From Photorhabdus bodei (GTDB lineage: Bacteria > Pseudomonadota > Gammaproteobacteria > Enterobacterales > Enterobacteriaceae), in the NCBI RefSeq assembly GCF_003287735.1, contig NZ_NSCM01000007.1:123285-187284 (forward strand): 64,000 nucleotides of DNA, in the 5' to 3' direction. The position numbers and the translations under genes were made by a program. Below are positions 53,771 to 64,000 of this stretch, in pieces. Numbering within the stretch: position 1 is the first letter of the stretch; each line of letters starts with the position of its first letter. The notes under the pieces are model-generated. The model ran no database searches and was not told the origin of the DNA. It was given only the letters and a program-made list of their open reading frames with translations.

Positions 53771-54763
53771 ATGTACAACAAAAAACTCACTCTGGCAATA
53801 TTGGTGACCGCGATTATTCTTAGTGCTATTTTAGGAAGTTACTATTATCAAGGTAAAAGTGATAAAACTCTGACCCTCTATGGCAATGTAGATATACGTA
53901 CTGTTAATCTTAGTTTCCGGGTTGGTGGTAAACTCGCTAGTCTACAAGTTGATGAAGGCGATACCATTGCAGCCAATCAAGTCATCGGCCAACTGGACAA
54001 TGGGCCATTTATTAACGCCCTCAATAAAGCGAAAGCCACTCGTGATAGCACTAAAGCACGTTTAGCCATGATGGAAGAGGGTTATCGCACAGAAGAAATT
54101 GCCCAAGTCCGTTCGGAAGTTGCACAACGCGAGGCTGCCTGGCATTTCGCTAATAGTTTCTTCAAACGCCAACAAGGTTTGTGGCAAAGTAAAGTTATTT
54201 CGGCCAACGAATTAGATGATGCTAAAACAAATCACAATCAAGCATTAGCAGCTTTACAAGCAGCTAAAGATAAACTGAACCAGTTCGAAACCGGTTATCG
54301 TAAAGAAGAAATTGCAGAAGCCAAAGGCCAGCTTGCTCAAGCCGAAGCGGCTGTTGCTCAGGCTGAATTGGACTTGCAAGATACTCAACTGACTTCCCCC
54401 TCATCCGGTACTATTCTGACCCGCGCCATTGAACCAGGCACTATGTTGTCAGCCGGCAATACGGTGTTTACACTTTCTCTGACTGACCCGGTTTGGGTAA
54501 GAGCCTATATCGGTGAAAGCCATCTCGGACAGGCAACGCCCGGACGTGAAATTTTACTCTATACCGACAGCCGTAAAGATAAACCTTATCACGGCAAAAT
54601 TGGCTTTGTTTCACCCACCGCCGAATTTACACCAAAGAATGTAGAGACCCCCGATCTACGTACTACTCTAGTCTATCGGTTGCGCATTATTGTCACCGAC
54701 CCGGATGATGCCCTGCGTCAAGGTATGCCAGTTACTCTGCATTTTTCCGATTCAGATAAATAA
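53771..54763 (+). CDS. ybhG: HlyD-type periplasmic adaptor YbhG
   Basis: Membrane-fusion protein of 330 residues with an N-terminal membrane anchor (about 7-28). The first lipoyl half is [20 protein letters not shown], followed by a long coiled-coil hairpin (about 75-200, rich in Gln, Glu and Ala). The second lipoyl half and beta-barrel (about 200-325) contain [19 protein letters not shown]. It links the YbhFSR ABC pump to an outer-membrane channel. It lies 16 bases after cecR and nine before ybhF, in one operon. Confidence 0.93.
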   Translation: MYNKKLTLAILVTAIILSAILGSYYYQGKSDKTLTLYGNVDIRTVNLSFRVGGKLASLQVDEGDTIAANQVIGQLDNGPFINALNKAKATRDSTKARLAMMEEGYRTEEIAQVRSEVAQREAAWHFANSFFKRQQGLWQSKVISANELDDAKTNHNQALAALQAAKDKLNQFETGYRKEEIAEAKGQLAQAEAAVAQAELDLQDTQLTSPSSGTILTRAIEPGTMLSAGNTVFTLSLTDPVWVRAYIGESHLGQATPGREILLYTDSRKDKPYHGKIGFVSPTAEFTPKNVETPDLRTTLVYRLRIIVTDPDDALRQGMPVTLHFSDSDK

Positions 54764-54772
54764 GGGGCTGTC

Positions 54773-56509
54773 ATGAGCAGCTCCGCATATACGATAAGGT
54801 TAGAAAAAGTCGAAAAAACTTTTCCCGGCCTGAATAATCCTGCGGTATCCAGCCTGACCGCAGAGATCTACGGTGGCTCAGTTACTGGGCTTGTAGGCCC
54901 GGATGGAGCAGGAAAAACTACACTGATACGCATGCTAGCGGGTTTACTGAAACCCGATAGCGGTTCCATTGAAATAATGGGGCTTGATCCGATAAAAGAT
55001 GGCGTACAAGCGCGCTTTGAACTGGGCTATATGCCACAGAAATTTGGCCTGTATGAAGATTTAACCGTATTAGAAAACCTGAATCTGTATGCAGATCTGC
55101 GTGGCGTGCTGGGTGACGAGCGTAAAAAAACCTATGAACAACTACTTACGTTTACTGATCTGACCCGTTTTACCGGGCGACTGGCGGGCAAACTTTCAGG
55201 CGGCATGAAGCAAAAACTGGGGCTTGCCTGTACTCTGCTTGGCAAACCCAAAGTTCTGCTGCTGGACGAACCCGGCGTTGGAGTTGACCCGATAGCCCGC
55301 CGCGAACTCTGGCGGATGGTTCACGAACTGGCCGATGATGGGATGTTAATCCTCTGGAGTACTTCTTATCTGGATGAAGCTGAGCGGTGTCGTGATGTCC
55401 TGTTACTTAATCAAGGAAAACTGCTCTACAGCGGACAACCACAAAAACTGACCCAAAAGATGTCCGGGCGTTCTTTTCTGCTTGGTGCCAAACAAGATTC
55501 CCGTAGAAAAATGCTGCAACACGCTCTTACCTTGCCACAAGTAACAGATGGCGTGATTCAGGGGAAATATGTTCGTCTTATTCTCAAACCTGATGCCTCA
55601 CCGCAAGAATTACTTAGCCAGCTTAAGCAACCTGAGGCTGAAATCGTTAAAGCCGCTCCCCGCTTTGAAGATGCTTTTATCGATTTACTCGGTGGCGGTT
55701 CCACCCGCCATTCTGAACTAGCAAAGATCATGCCACGGATTACTGCCAACCCGACAGAAACAGTCATTGAAGCGCAGGATTTAACCAAAAAATTTGGCGA
55801 TTTTGCTGCCACTGACCATGTTGATTTTCAGGTAAAACGTGGAGAAATCTTTGGTCTGCTTGGCCCGAACGGTGCCGGTAAATCCACCACGTTTAAAATG
55901 ATGTGCGGGCTCACGGTGCCGACTGGCGGTAAGGCGCTGGTATTGGGAATGGATCTGAAAACCAGCTCCGGGAAAGCCCGCCAACATTTGGGTTATATGG
56001 CGCAGAAATTTTCTCTGTATGGCAACCTGACAGTTGAACAGAACCTGAAATTCTTTTCCGGCATTTACGGCCTGCAAGGGCGCAAGCAAAAAGAAAAAAT
56101 TGATGGCATGATCGACGCTTTCAATCTCAAATCGGTTTTACATCAAACCACCGACCAATTGCCTCTGGGATATAAACAGCGTCTTGCCCTTTCCTGCGCA
56201 CTGATGCATGAGCCAGATATTTTGTTCCTGGACGAGCCGACTTCGGGGGTTGATCCACAGATACGACGGGAATTCTGGCTACATATCAATGGCATGGTAG
56301 ATAAAGGCGTTACCGTTATGGTGACCACCCACTTTATGGATGAAGCAGAATATTGTGACCGAATAGGGTTGGTATTCCGAGGTAAATTGATTGCCGCCGG
56401 AACGCCTGATGACTTGAAACAATTGGTTGCTACTGATGAAAATCCTGACCCATCAATGGAACAGGCATTTATTGATCTGGTCGTTAATTATGATGAGGAG
56501 CTACAATAA
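54773..56509 (+). CDS. ybhF: Duplicated ABC transporter ATPase YbhF
   Basis: A 578-residue fusion of two ABC ATPase domains. Domain 1 has Walker [10 protein letters not shown], signature LSGGMKQKL and Walker [11 protein letters not shown]. Domain 2 starts near residue 325 and has GPNGAGKST and Walker [11 protein letters not shown]. Its signature reads LPLGYKQRL where LSGGQ is expected, as in other drug-export pumps of this type. It drives the YbhS/YbhR membrane pair, which in E. coli exports sodium, lithium and some drugs. It shares one base with ybhS (TAATG). Confidence 0.94.
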   Translation: MSSSAYTIRLEKVEKTFPGLNNPAVSSLTAEIYGGSVTGLVGPDGAGKTTLIRMLAGLLKPDSGSIEIMGLDPIKDGVQARFELGYMPQKFGLYEDLTVLENLNLYADLRGVLGDERKKTYEQLLTFTDLTRFTGRLAGKLSGGMKQKLGLACTLLGKPKVLLLDEPGVGVDPIARRELWRMVHELADDGMLILWSTSYLDEAERCRDVLLLNQGKLLYSGQPQKLTQKMSGRSFLLGAKQDSRRKMLQHALTLPQVTDGVIQGKYVRLILKPDASPQELLSQLKQPEAEIVKAAPRFEDAFIDLLGGGSTRHSELAKIMPRITANPTETVIEAQDLTKKFGDFAATDHVDFQVKRGEIFGLLGPNGAGKSTTFKMMCGLTVPTGGKALVLGMDLKTSSGKARQHLGYMAQKFSLYGNLTVEQNLKFFSGIYGLQGRKQKEKIDGMIDAFNLKSVLHQTTDQLPLGYKQRLALSCALMHEPDILFLDEPTSGVDPQIRREFWLHINGMVDKGVTVMVTTHFMDEAEYCDRIGLVFRGKLIAAGTPDDLKQLVATDENPDPSMEQAFIDLVVNYDEELQ

Positions 56510-57669
56510 TGAGTAGCCCAAAGCAACATGCTCCACAACAAGCTGTCCGCTTCTCTTGGTGGCGATTGAAAGCACTTTGTGTAAAAGAGACAAAACAGAT
56601 CTTACGTGATCCCACCAGCGGATTAATTTCTATTGCCATTCCATTGATTCTGCTGTTTATCTTTGGTTACGGTATTAATCTCGACGCCAGTACAGTCCGT
56701 GTTGGTATTCTGGTAGAACAACAAAGTGAAGATGCTCGTGAATTGATACAGGCTTTTGCCGGTTCTCCCTATATTGAACCCAAAATCAGCGATAATCGTC
56801 AGCAATTAATTAATATGATGCAATCAGGAGAAATACGTGGATTGGTTGTCATTCCTGTTAATTTCGATGCGCAACTTGCCCGTCCTGATGGTAAAGCCCA
56901 AATTCAAGTCATTACTGACGGCAGTGAACCCAATACAGCAAGTTTTGTACAAAGTTATGCTAAAGGAGTGTGGCAGATTTGGCTACAACAAAGAGGACAA
57001 GATCAGGGGAACGCTGTTAATCCGTTAATTGATATGCAGGTTCGTTATTGGTTCAATCCGGCAACAATTAGCCAGCATTTCATCATTCCCGGCGCAATAA
57101 CCATTATCATCACCGTGGTTGGCGCCATTCTGACATCATTGGTGGTTGCCCGTGAATGGGAACGCGGTACGATGGAAGCTCTGCTTTCTACTCAAATTAC
57201 CCGCACCGAATTACTGCTTTCTAAACTCTTGCCTTATCAAGTGCTTGGATCATTCTCCATGATGCTCTGTATGCTGATGACAGTATTTGTGCTGGATGTC
57301 CCCTACAGAGGCTCATTATGGATATTGTCCGCGATCACTAGCCTCTACCTGGCTACGGCCCTTGGTATCGGGCTTTTGATCTCTACGGTGACACGCAACC
57401 AATTTAATGCCGCAATGATAGCGCTGAATGTCGCTTTTCTGCCTGCGATTATGCTTTCCGGCTTCATCTTTGAAATAAATAGCATGCCTGCCTTTATTCA
57501 GGTAGTGACCTATTTCATCCCGGCTCGTTATTTTGTCAGTAGTTTGCATACTCTCTTTCTGGCTGGAAATATCAGTACGGTACTGGTGATAAATCTATTA
57601 TTACTGATCGCCTCCGCTATTGTGTTTATTGGCCTGACAGCATGGAAAACCCAGCGGCGTCTGGATTAA
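56509..57669 (+). CDS. ybhS: ABC-2 permease YbhS
   Basis: ABC-2-type permease of 386 residues with an N-terminal membrane segment (about 42-60), a large periplasmic domain, and five C-terminal membrane segments. The conserved [27 protein letters not shown] block is the coupling helix, and the loop holding [13 protein letters not shown] is typical. It pairs with YbhR. It starts at the last base of ybhF and ends 12 bases before ybhR. Confidence 0.93.
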   Translation: MSSPKQHAPQQAVRFSWWRLKALCVKETKQILRDPTSGLISIAIPLILLFIFGYGINLDASTVRVGILVEQQSEDARELIQAFAGSPYIEPKISDNRQQLINMMQSGEIRGLVVIPVNFDAQLARPDGKAQIQVITDGSEPNTASFVQSYAKGVWQIWLQQRGQDQGNAVNPLIDMQVRYWFNPATISQHFIIPGAITIIITVVGAILTSLVVAREWERGTMEALLSTQITRTELLLSKLLPYQVLGSFSMMLCMLMTVFVLDVPYRGSLWILSAITSLYLATALGIGLLISTVTRNQFNAAMIALNVAFLPAIMLSGFIFEINSMPAFIQVVTYFIPARYFVSSLHTLFLAGNISTVLVINLLLLIASAIVFIGLTAWKTQRRLD

Positions 57670-57681
57670 GAAGGAATTAGC

Positions 57682-58788
57682 ATGTTTTATCGTCTTTACA
57701 CCCTGATTATTAAAGAATTGCAATCTCTACTCAGAGATCCGCAAACACGGGCTATCTTAGTTATGCCGGTTATCTTCCAGATGATCTTATTTCCTTTATC
57801 AGCAACCCTTGATGTGACTAATGCAACTATTGCTATTTTTGATGAAGACAAAGGCAAAGCCTCTATTGAGCTCACCCAACGGCTGGCAAAATCAAAAGCA
57901 TTTCCTGATGTGCTATTGCTGAACCATTCACAAGAAATACAACCGGTAATCGATCACCAAAAGGCCCTATTACTGGTACGTTTCCCACAAGATTTCAGTG
58001 CTAAAATTGCCAGTCATGAACCGGTTTCCCTCCAAGTATTGCTGGATGGACGCAATTCTAACAGCGCTCAAATTGCAGCGGGCTATATCCAAGAAATTGT
58101 CCTTAACTATCAACAGGAACTGATGGGTAACCTGCCGAAAGCCAATAATAGCGAGTTGGTGATCCGCAACTGGTATAACCCTAACTTGGATTATAAATGG
58201 TTTGTCGTGCCCTCTTTGGTGGCACTGATTACTACGGTTGGAATATTGACGGTCACGGCACTGTCAATTGCGCGCGAAAGGGAACAAGGAACACTGGATC
58301 AATTACTAGTTTCACCCATGACCACCTGGCAGATTTTCATTGGCAAAGCAGTTCCTGCGGTGATTGTCGCTACCTTTCAGGCAACTTTAGTGCTTGCCAT
58401 TGGCATATTCTGCTATCAAATTCCCTTTTCTGGTTCACTAGCACTGTTTTACTGCGCTATGCTGATCTACAGTTTATCGCTGGTGGGATTTGGCCTGTTA
58501 ATCTCTTCCCTTTGCTACACTCAGCAACAGGCGTTTATTGGCGTATTTGTCTTTATCATGCCCGCTATCTTAATCTCCGGTTATATTTCTCCGGTTGAAA
58601 ATATGTTCGGATGGCTACAAGACATCACCTGGATTAATCCTATCTGGCACTTTAACGACATCACTAAGCAAATTTATCTCAAAGATGCCGATTTCACGGT
58701 TATCTGGAGAAGTTTGTGGCCTCTTTTGGTCATTACTGCCACAACCGGTAATCTTGCCTATTGGTTATTTCGACGGAAAATTGCTTAA
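57682..58788 (+). CDS. ybhR: ABC-2 permease YbhR
   Basis: Partner permease of 368 residues, the same length as E. coli YbhR, with the same layout as YbhS. The coupling block is [26 protein letters not shown], and the C-terminal [16 protein letters not shown] and NPIWHF are family features. It completes the cecR-ybhG-ybhF-ybhS-ybhR operon, and a terminator follows. Confidence 0.93.
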   Translation: MFYRLYTLIIKELQSLLRDPQTRAILVMPVIFQMILFPLSATLDVTNATIAIFDEDKGKASIELTQRLAKSKAFPDVLLLNHSQEIQPVIDHQKALLLVRFPQDFSAKIASHEPVSLQVLLDGRNSNSAQIAAGYIQEIVLNYQQELMGNLPKANNSELVIRNWYNPNLDYKWFVVPSLVALITTVGILTVTALSIAREREQGTLDQLLVSPMTTWQIFIGKAVPAVIVATFQATLVLAIGIFCYQIPFSGSLALFYCAMLIYSLSLVGFGLLISSLCYTQQQAFIGVFVFIMPAILISGYISPVENMFGWLQDITWINPIWHFNDITKQIYLKDADFTVIWRSLWPLLVITATTGNLAYWLFRRKIA

Positions 58789-58797
58789 CAAGAATGA

Positions 58798-58838
58798 CCC
58801 TGCATTTTAGCTATGGCTTAACGATGCAGGGCTTTTCT
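58798..58838. terminator. Bidirectional terminator between ybhR and ybhL
   Basis: Stem CCCTGCAT / ATGCAGGG with an 18-base loop, followed by CTTTTCTT, between convergent genes. Confidence 0.75.
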
Positions 58839-58857
58839 TAGAAGCCAATCAGTGAAT

Positions 58858-59568
58858 TTAGCGACGATCACCAAAAATACGTAGTAGCATCAAGAACATG
58901 TTGATGAAGTCCAGATACAGAGTTAATGCACCAACAATTGAGAATTTACGCAAATTCTCTTTGTCATTCACATCAAGATCTTCACCCATCTCTTTCAGCT
59001 TCTGAGTGTCGTAAGCGGTTAAGCCCGCAAAGATAACGACACCAATGTAGGTTACCGCCCACATCAACGCTGTACTCTTTAACCAGAGGTTAATCAGAGA
59101 AGCCAAAATGATGCCGATCAACCCCATAAACAAGAAGCTACCAAGGCCACTCAGGCTACGTTTGGTGGTATAGCCGTAAAAACTTAACGCACCAAACATC
59201 CCCGCCGTCACGACAAAAGTGCTAGCAATGGAGCCGGTAGTATATACAACAAAAATACTGGAAAGCGTTAAGCCGGTCAGCGCTGAATAGAGCATAAACA
59301 ACCCTGTGGCTAACGAAGCTCCCATGCGGTTAATCATACCAGAGAGGACGAAAACCAACCCAAACTGCGCAATAATCAATCCATAGAATAGTATTGAGTT
59401 TGAGAAAATATATACAACAAGATCCTGATTTTGTGACACATACCAAGCCACAAATGCGGTTAACAACAGACCACAAGTCATCCAACCATAAACCTGGGCC
59501 ATATAAGTTTGTAGGCCGGTTCCAGCTTGCTGGATTATCGAACCATTGGAGCGTGGATATCGATCCAT
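58858..59568 (-). CDS. ybhL: BAX inhibitor-1-family membrane protein YbhL
   Basis: A 236-residue inner-membrane protein with seven hydrophobic segments. The TMBIM/BI-1 signature is visible in the last part (FAGLTAYDTQKLKEMG, then LTLYLDFINMFLMLLRIFG). Bacterial relatives are proton-coupled calcium leak channels; the physiological role in enterobacteria is unclear. It lies between ybhR and moaE, as in E. coli. Confidence 0.93.
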   Translation of the reverse strand: MDRYPRSNGSIIQQAGTGLQTYMAQVYGWMTCGLLLTAFVAWYVSQNQDLVVYIFSNSILFYGLIIAQFGLVFVLSGMINRMGASLATGLFMLYSALTGLTLSSIFVVYTTGSIASTFVVTAGMFGALSFYGYTTKRSLSGLGSFLFMGLIGIILASLINLWLKSTALMWAVTYIGVVIFAGLTAYDTQKLKEMGEDLDVNDKENLRKFSIVGALTLYLDFINMFLMLLRIFGDRR

Positions 59569-59750
59569 GAAGCTTACCTTTTATAACGATATTAAAGACC
59601 TAGGTTGTTCAGTATCAACAACCCACTCAAGTTTTATACATTATCATAGAATATAAACAAAACAATTAAGTATTCAATAATTACTCATATAGCAATCTTT
59701 TTATTCAATCCTTTTTCGAAGCGTTTCGCAAAATTTAGCCAATATTTTCA

Positions 59751-60203
59751 TCACCAACGTTTCGCGGCTTCCTGATCGCTCTCTCGGGATTCAACCCAAC
59801 GTTCACCATCAGGCAAAAACTCTTTTTTCCAGAAAGGCGCCTGCGTTTTCAAATAATCCATAATAAATTCAGCCGCTTCAAAAGCCATATGACGATGAGC
59901 ACCGGTCACACCCACAAACACGATCTCATCACCCGGATACAGTGTACCAACCCGGTGGACAACACTGATTCGCTGCAACGGCCAGCGACTGCGTGCTTCA
60001 GTGACAATACATTGTAACGTTTTTTCCGTCATTCCCGGATAATGTTCCAATTTCAGCGCGCCAACATTATCTCCCAAATTATGATTGCGGACTTTGCCAG
60101 TGAAAGTGACGATAGCACCATCTTCATCACATTGAGCAAGCCATTGATATTCATCTCCTACCTTGAAATTCTCCGGCCCAACGAAAATGCGGGTGTTTTC
60201 CAT
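59751..60203 (-). CDS. moaE: Molybdopterin synthase catalytic subunit MoaE
   Basis: Large subunit of molybdopterin synthase, which adds two sulfurs from thiocarboxylated MoaD to cyclic pyranopterin monophosphate. Length is 150 residues. Conserved parts are AIVTFTGKVRNHN, LEHYPGMTEKTL, HRVGTLYPGDEIVFVGVTGAHR and the Lys-rich PFWKKEFLPDGERWV. It starts four bases past the moaD stop and is the last gene of the moa operon. Confidence 0.97.
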   Translation of the reverse strand: MENTRIFVGPENFKVGDEYQWLAQCDEDGAIVTFTGKVRNHNLGDNVGALKLEHYPGMTEKTLQCIVTEARSRWPLQRISVVHRVGTLYPGDEIVFVGVTGAHRHMAFEAAEFIMDYLKTQAPFWKKEFLPDGERWVESRESDQEAAKRW

Positions 60204-60206
60204 TTA

Positions 60207-60452
60207 TCATCCCCCAGTCACCGGCGGGAAAAAGGCCACTTCATCGCCATCCTGTAATCGGTGCCCGCCATGAACCAGAGATTGGTTTACCGCTGACAAC
60301 AATTTTCCATCTTCCAACGCCAAGGCCCAACGTTCTCCCTTTGATATTAGCGCCGTTCTCAAACCGTCAACGGTTGTGTAACGATTATCGAGATCCAGTG
60401 AATCAGTACCTACCAGCTCACGTACCTGAGCAAAAAACAGTACTTTAATCAT
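60207..60452 (-). CDS. moaD: Molybdopterin synthase sulfur carrier MoaD
   Basis: Ubiquitin-fold sulfur carrier of 81 residues that ends in the required Gly-Gly (FFPPVTGG). The terminal Gly is adenylated by MoeB and then thiocarboxylated. It overlaps moaC by four bases and precedes moaE by three, an arrangement that fixes the ratio of the two synthase subunits. Confidence 0.97.
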   Translation of the reverse strand: MIKVLFFAQVRELVGTDSLDLDNRYTTVDGLRTALISKGERWALALEDGKLLSAVNQSLVHGGHRLQDGDEVAFFPPVTGG

Positions 60453-60928
60453 TGCTCCACCTTAAAATGACCTAATTTACCACCTATCTTCTCCAGTAAA
60501 CGCACTGGCCCAATGACCATATCTTTCTGTACCGCTTTACACATATCGTAAATTGTCAAAGCCGCGACTGATGCCGCTGTCAGGGCCTCCATTTCAACAC
60601 CGGTTTTCCCAGTCAGACGACAACAGGATTCAATTCTGACCCGGTTATATTTTGTCTGAGCTTCCAACTTCACTTCTACTTTAGTTAGCAGTAATGGATG
60701 ACACAGCGGAATTAATTCCCATGTGCGCTTGGCTGCTTGGATACCCGCAATCCTCGCGGTGGCAAATACATCACCTTTGTGATGGCGACCTTCAATAATC
60801 ATTGCCAGTGTTTCCGGCTTCATTCCAACAAACGCTTCTGCCCTTGCCTCGCGTGATGTTTCAGCTTTAGCAGAAACATCAACCATATGCGCTTCACCGA
60901 TAGAATTGATGTGGGTTAATTGAGACAT
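60449..60928 (-). CDS. moaC: Cyclic pyranopterin monophosphate synthase MoaC
   Basis: Converts the product of MoaA to cyclic pyranopterin monophosphate. Signature regions are [39 protein letters not shown], and [31 protein letters not shown] with the catalytic Lys and His. I start at 60928 (MSQLTHINS), after AGGAGCTAAGA, giving the family length of 159 residues; an earlier in-frame start at 60952 is not needed. It follows moaA by 39 bases, without an intervening moaB. Confidence 0.96.
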   Translation of the reverse strand: MSQLTHINSIGEAHMVDVSAKAETSREARAEAFVGMKPETLAMIIEGRHHKGDVFATARIAGIQAAKRTWELIPLCHPLLLTKVEVKLEAQTKYNRVRIESCCRLTGKTGVEMEALTAASVAALTIYDMCKAVQKDMVIGPVRLLEKIGGKLGHFKVEQ

Positions 60929-60967
60929 TCTTAGCTCCTGAAAAAACAACAAGATCCAGACGGTAAA

Positions 60968-61951
60968 TTAACCGCCGATGACGGAAAGATTTGGGGTGAT
61001 ACCACTGTCACCTTGATGAAGAAAATGGGTTTCCCGTTTATGCCGCAATCCATCCTGAATACGCAATTTCAGATCATCGAGTTGTTTTTCACTCGCCAAT
61101 AAGTCACGCAGTGGTATCCCTTGTTCACCAAACAGGCATAAATGAAGATGACCTATTGAAGAAACACGTAACCGATTACAACTCCGACAAAAATCTTTCT
61201 CATAAGGCATAATTAGGCCAATTTCTCCCTGATAATCAGGATGGCTAAAAACCTGTGCAGGGCCATCACTGCGTGAACGTTGAAGCAAATGCCAGCCATC
61301 GAGCAACAAGCGTTCCCGGATAATTTCCCCCGAAATATGGTATTGACGAAACATGTCACCACCGTCACCGGTTTCCATCAACTCGATGAATCTTAATTGA
61401 ATCGGACGATCTTTTATCCAATGCAGGAAAGCCGGCAGGCTGATATCGTTAACATTTTTCATCAGCACCACGTTGACTTTCACTTTACTAAAACCCGCTG
61501 CAAATGCTGCATCAATACCGCGCATCACCTGAAAAAATTTGTCCTGCCCGGTAATCGCATGAAATTGGCGGGGATCAAGCGAATCCATACTGACATTCAC
61601 TGCGGTTAAACCCGCCTCTTTCCACTTAGCAATATCTCGTTCCATTCGATAACCGTTAGTGGTTACCGCGAGGGTTTTAATCAACTTATTTTCACGTATG
61701 ACGGAAATAATATCGGTGAAATCGCGGCGCATGGTCGGTTCACCCCCCGTCAAACGGATTTTCTCGGTACCCAGATCGGCAAATGCCCGGCCAACAAGAC
61801 GAATTTCGGATAATGTCAAAAAGGAGTGATGTCCACGGGGTTTATAACCATCCGGCAAACAATAAGTACACCGAAAATTACATACATCGGTGATTGATAG
61901 CCGCAAATAGTAAAATTTGCGGGCAAAAGCATCTGTGAGTTGTTTCACCAT
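60968..61951 (-). CDS. moaA: GTP 3',8-cyclase MoaA
   Basis: Radical SAM enzyme that begins molybdenum cofactor synthesis from GTP. The N-terminal cluster motif CNFRCTYC and the C-terminal cluster Cys residues ([21 protein letters not shown]) are intact, as is the final Gly-Gly (SVIGG). At 327 residues it is close to the E. coli 329. The first gene of the moaACDE operon, it lies behind a molybdenum cofactor riboswitch. Confidence 0.97.
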   Translation of the reverse strand: MVKQLTDAFARKFYYLRLSITDVCNFRCTYCLPDGYKPRGHHSFLTLSEIRLVGRAFADLGTEKIRLTGGEPTMRRDFTDIISVIRENKLIKTLAVTTNGYRMERDIAKWKEAGLTAVNVSMDSLDPRQFHAITGQDKFFQVMRGIDAAFAAGFSKVKVNVVLMKNVNDISLPAFLHWIKDRPIQLRFIELMETGDGGDMFRQYHISGEIIRERLLLDGWHLLQRSRSDGPAQVFSHPDYQGEIGLIMPYEKDFCRSCNRLRVSSIGHLHLCLFGEQGIPLRDLLASEKQLDDLKLRIQDGLRHKRETHFLHQGDSGITPNLSVIGG

Positions 61952-61954
61952 AAC

Positions 61955-62071
61955 ACCTTTCCAAACATGGGAGACGTGGGCATTTCTGCCTCACATCCTG
62001 GTGACTCAGTGGTCACGGCCAAAGCATCATATCGCTGTGTAAAAAGGGACTTAGATGCAGAGGCTAGGAGT
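61955..62071 (-). promoter_or_regulatory. Molybdenum cofactor (Moco) riboswitch in the moaA leader
   Basis: Read on the - strand, the leader contains ACTCCTAGCCTCTGC at its start, then TGCTTTGGCCGTGAC, then CACCAGG, the hairpin GTGAGGCAGAAATGCCCAC, and GGAAAGGTG just before the ATG. The order and these blocks match the E. coli moaA leader, the prototype Moco RNA. The element should reduce moaA expression when the cofactor is plentiful. Confidence 0.9.
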
Positions 62072-62076
62072 TAATT

Positions 62077-62091
62077 CCATAGGGTATATGA
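62077..62091 (-). repeat. ERIC end fragment
   Basis: TTCCATAGGGTATAT is identical to the terminal bases of the ERIC copies above and lies five bases upstream of the riboswitch. No other part of the repeat is attached. Confidence 0.5.
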
Positions 62092-62178
62092 TTTAATGTA
62101 AAACGACCTTCTGTGATATGGATTTTAGCGCTTAACAAAGAAAAATGCGAATACCTACTTTCGTTATATAATTGAATA

Positions 62179-62228
62179 TATACCTTATGGATTTCAAAAT
62201 GCATCGCGACGGCAAGGGAGCGAATCCA
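62179..62228 (+). repeat. ERIC half element
   Basis: TATACCTTATGGATTTCAAA to GGGAGCGAATCC, then the similarity ends at AAGGACAATTTC. It is a truncated left arm in the gap between moaA and ybhK. Confidence 0.8.
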
Positions 62229-62359
62229 AGGACAATTTCTATTTGTGATCAGTTAAAACATTGCACCCAATCATAACGTTTGTTCAGTTAATCGTGTTTT
62301 ATAATAAATTACGCTAAAATTATTCAGCGAATATATGCTCAGTCAGTAATAGGAATTCT

Positions 62360-63268
62360 ATGCGAAACCGCACATTAGCCGATTTAGATCGGGTAGTTGC
62401 CTTAGGCGGAGGTCATGGCCTTGGCCGCGTTATGTCCTCTCTTTCATCACTAGGCTCTCGCCTGACAGGCATTGTCACCACGACAGATAATGGCGGCTCA
62501 ACCGGCAGGATCCGGCGTTCAGAAGGCGGTATCGCCTGGGGTGATACCCGCAATTGTTTAAATCAGCTTATTACCGAACCCAGCGTCGCGTCAGCAATGT
62601 TCGAATACCGTTTCAGTGGCAATGGCGAACTGGCAGGGCATAATCTGGGGAATCTGATGCTTAAAGCGTTAGATCATCTAAGTGTCAGACCCCTTGAGGC
62701 AATTAATTTAATCCGCAGTTTGTTGAAAGTTAATGCTCATCTTATTCCAATGTCTGAGCAGCCCGTTGACCTGATGGCGATAGATGATCAAGGCAACACC
62801 ATTTATGGCGAAGTTAATGTTGATCAATTGAATTGTATTCCTCAGGAGTTGATGCTTTATCCGCCTGCGGCCGCAACAAAAGAGGCATTGGATGCTATCA
62901 CTCAAGCAGATCTGATTATTATCGGCCCTGGCAGCTTTTTCACCAGTCTGATGCCATTGCTGCTGCTTGAAGATCTCACCCAAGCCCTGCGCCGTAGCTG
63001 TGCCAATATGATTTATATCGGTAATCTTGGCAAAGAATTAAGTGCCGCCGCTGCTGAACTGACGCTAAAAGATAAGCTGGAAATAATGGAAAACAAAATT
63101 GGCAGCCGGATAATTGATGCGGTCATTGTTGGCCCGTGCACAGATATCAGCGACCTTAACGATCGAATTATCACTCAACAAATACTCGAAGCACAGGATG
63201 TTCCCTACCGCCACGACCGTGAATTACTGCATCAGGCGTTAGAGAATACTCTGCAAAACCTTGGGTGA
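62360..63268 (+). CDS. ybhK: YvcK/CofD-like protein YbhK
   Basis: A 302-residue protein of the YvcK/gluconeogenesis-factor family, related to CofD. The N-terminal [13 protein letters not shown] loop and [14 protein letters not shown] are the family signature, followed by [10 protein letters not shown] and [11 protein letters not shown]. In Gram-positive bacteria YvcK binds UDP-sugars and affects cell-wall precursor supply; the enterobacterial role is less clear. It is divergent from moaA, as in E. coli. Confidence 0.93.
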   Translation: MRNRTLADLDRVVALGGGHGLGRVMSSLSSLGSRLTGIVTTTDNGGSTGRIRRSEGGIAWGDTRNCLNQLITEPSVASAMFEYRFSGNGELAGHNLGNLMLKALDHLSVRPLEAINLIRSLLKVNAHLIPMSEQPVDLMAIDDQGNTIYGEVNVDQLNCIPQELMLYPPAAATKEALDAITQADLIIIGPGSFFTSLMPLLLLEDLTQALRRSCANMIYIGNLGKELSAAAAELTLKDKLEIMENKIGSRIIDAVIVGPCTDISDLNDRIITQQILEAQDVPYRHDRELLHQALENTLQNLG

Positions 63269-63285
63269 CTGTTCCCTCCGTTAAA

Positions 63286-63459
63286 GAGGGTGTCGCAAAA
63301 GCTCTCCTTTATCAGCTAAGATCGGGGTTCCCATTCCAAGCGCGGCTCCTTTATGACGATATTTCTACGATAACTGATGCCTTACATTCACGCCGGATGT
63401 CAGAAAAATCTACCCAAAATCGCGGTTTATTTTCAATGCTGGCCTTTTGCGACACCCTC
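63286..63459. mobile_element. MITE-like element with 16-bp terminal inverted repeats
   Basis: Perfect terminal repeats GAGGGTGTCGCAAAAG (63286-63301) and CTTTTGCGACACCCTC (63444-63459) bound a 174-bp segment with no credible gene of its own. The ends look like those of an IS5-type insertion sequence, so this may be a deletion derivative moved in trans. I see no clear target-site duplication. It lies 17 bases past ybhK. Confidence 0.6.
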
Positions 63460-63748
63460 GCATTGGGCCAGGATTTACGGGGCAATTGTTAAAAAAAACC
63501 TTTTTTATCTATCCGTGTGGTTTTAAAAGCTGGAAAAGAGGCCAGGCTAACCACGAAAAAACAGGTAAAAACTTTAATCATCAAAAGTAAAAAGAAGTAA
63601 TTAAGGATTTTTTAAACAGGTTAAAAACCCGATGGCATTCTAACATTGGAAGAGAAAACATCAGGAAAAACGGATTTTAAATTGATTAAACAAGGTGAAA
63701 AAATGACAGTGTTAACCTAATAACAATAATATATCATATCAAAACATT
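63460..63748. other. Noncoding DNA between the MITE-like element and the last ERIC
   Basis: AT-rich with several A tracts and no open frame I would call. I see no terminator for ybhK other than structure that the MITE-like element itself could provide. Confidence 0.35.
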
Positions 63749-63875
63749 TATACCCGTTATCTTTCAAGTTGCCTCTTTGTTGGCTGCACTCGCTCACCCC
63801 AGTCACATAGTTACCTATGCTCCCGGGGATTCTCTCCCTTGCCGTCGCGATGCATCTTGAAATCCATAGGGTATA
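63749..63875 (-). repeat. ERIC element, copy 14
   Basis: Full-length copy from TATACCCGTTATCTTTCAAG to CCATAGGGTATA near the right edge, with the usual core CTCCCGGGGATTCTCTCC. The remaining 125 bases to 64000 show no gene. Confidence 0.9.
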
Positions 63876-64000
63876 ACAGTATTAACCACATTAAACCGAT
63901 TTTCTTAAATAAAAGATTTTTCCTGACTGCAACAAGTTCACGAAAAATCAGAGACTATAATTGTAGAAAACCGAGATGCCTTTAGATTAACCCAAAAAAG

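Noticed and set aside
63265..63492. 75-codon frame overlapping the ybhK stop
   Set aside because: It lies almost wholly within the MITE-like element, uses a GTG in the ybhK end, and has no ribosome site of its own.

Overview
The window looks like a chromosomal segment of Photorhabdus, or a very close relative in the Morganellaceae. The core proteins are close to Escherichia coli proteins in sequence, length and local order. About fourteen ERIC-type palindromic repeats, an AT-rich accessory layer, an aegerolysin-like insecticidal protein and a tandem lipase family fit an insect-pathogenic, nematode-associated enterobacterium. The genus call is inference; no rRNA or tRNA gene is present to confirm it.

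Layout. 1-2796: end of the histidine operon (hisB-hisH-hisA-hisF-hisIE). 2797-8166: an ERIC-rich stretch with a yiaY-type iron alcohol dehydrogenase, yeaK, and two paralogous beta/gamma-crystallin-like genes. 8349-15275: gnd, yegH, asmA, dcd, udk. 15531-25810: mrp and metG (divergent), yohJ-yohK-cdd, maeA, sanA, yeiB, folE. 26101-32560: an MFS transporter, a short-chain dehydrogenase, moeA-moeB and ybiT. 32561-37407: a long noncoding stretch, the aegerolysin gene, a LOG-family gene, rhtA, and a broken RelE/HigB-type toxin gene with an intact antitoxin. 37629-41014: dinG, a small membrane ORF and sseA. 41508-47354: four tandem class 3 lipase-like genes. 47565-50430: a microcin C7-like cluster. 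50543-63268: dusC, rhlE, cecR-ybhGFSR, ybhL, moaA-moaC-moaD-moaE behind a molybdenum-cofactor riboswitch, and ybhK. 63269-64000: a MITE-like element and a last ERIC.

The main discovery is the microcin C-like locus. A seven-codon gene (MISSGSN, ending in the obligatory Asn) has a perfect Shine-Dalgarno sequence. It is followed by a strong hairpin, an MccB-like ThiF/E1-type adenylating enzyme, an MccC-like exporter and an MccE-like acetyltransferase. The last two genes overlap their upstream neighbours. As read, mccB is split by a frame change at a run of ten A residues, so the cluster is either newly inactivated, rescued by slippage, or affected by a sequencing error. No aminopropyl-transfer genes are visible, so the predicted product is an undecorated heptapeptide adenylate.

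Functional links: moeA/moeB and moaA/C/D/E supply most of the molybdenum-cofactor pathway, with no moaB between moaA and moaC. cecR probably controls the YbhG-YbhFSR export pump. The lipases, aegerolysin and crystallin-like genes are probable host-interaction cargo placed between conserved housekeeping blocks.
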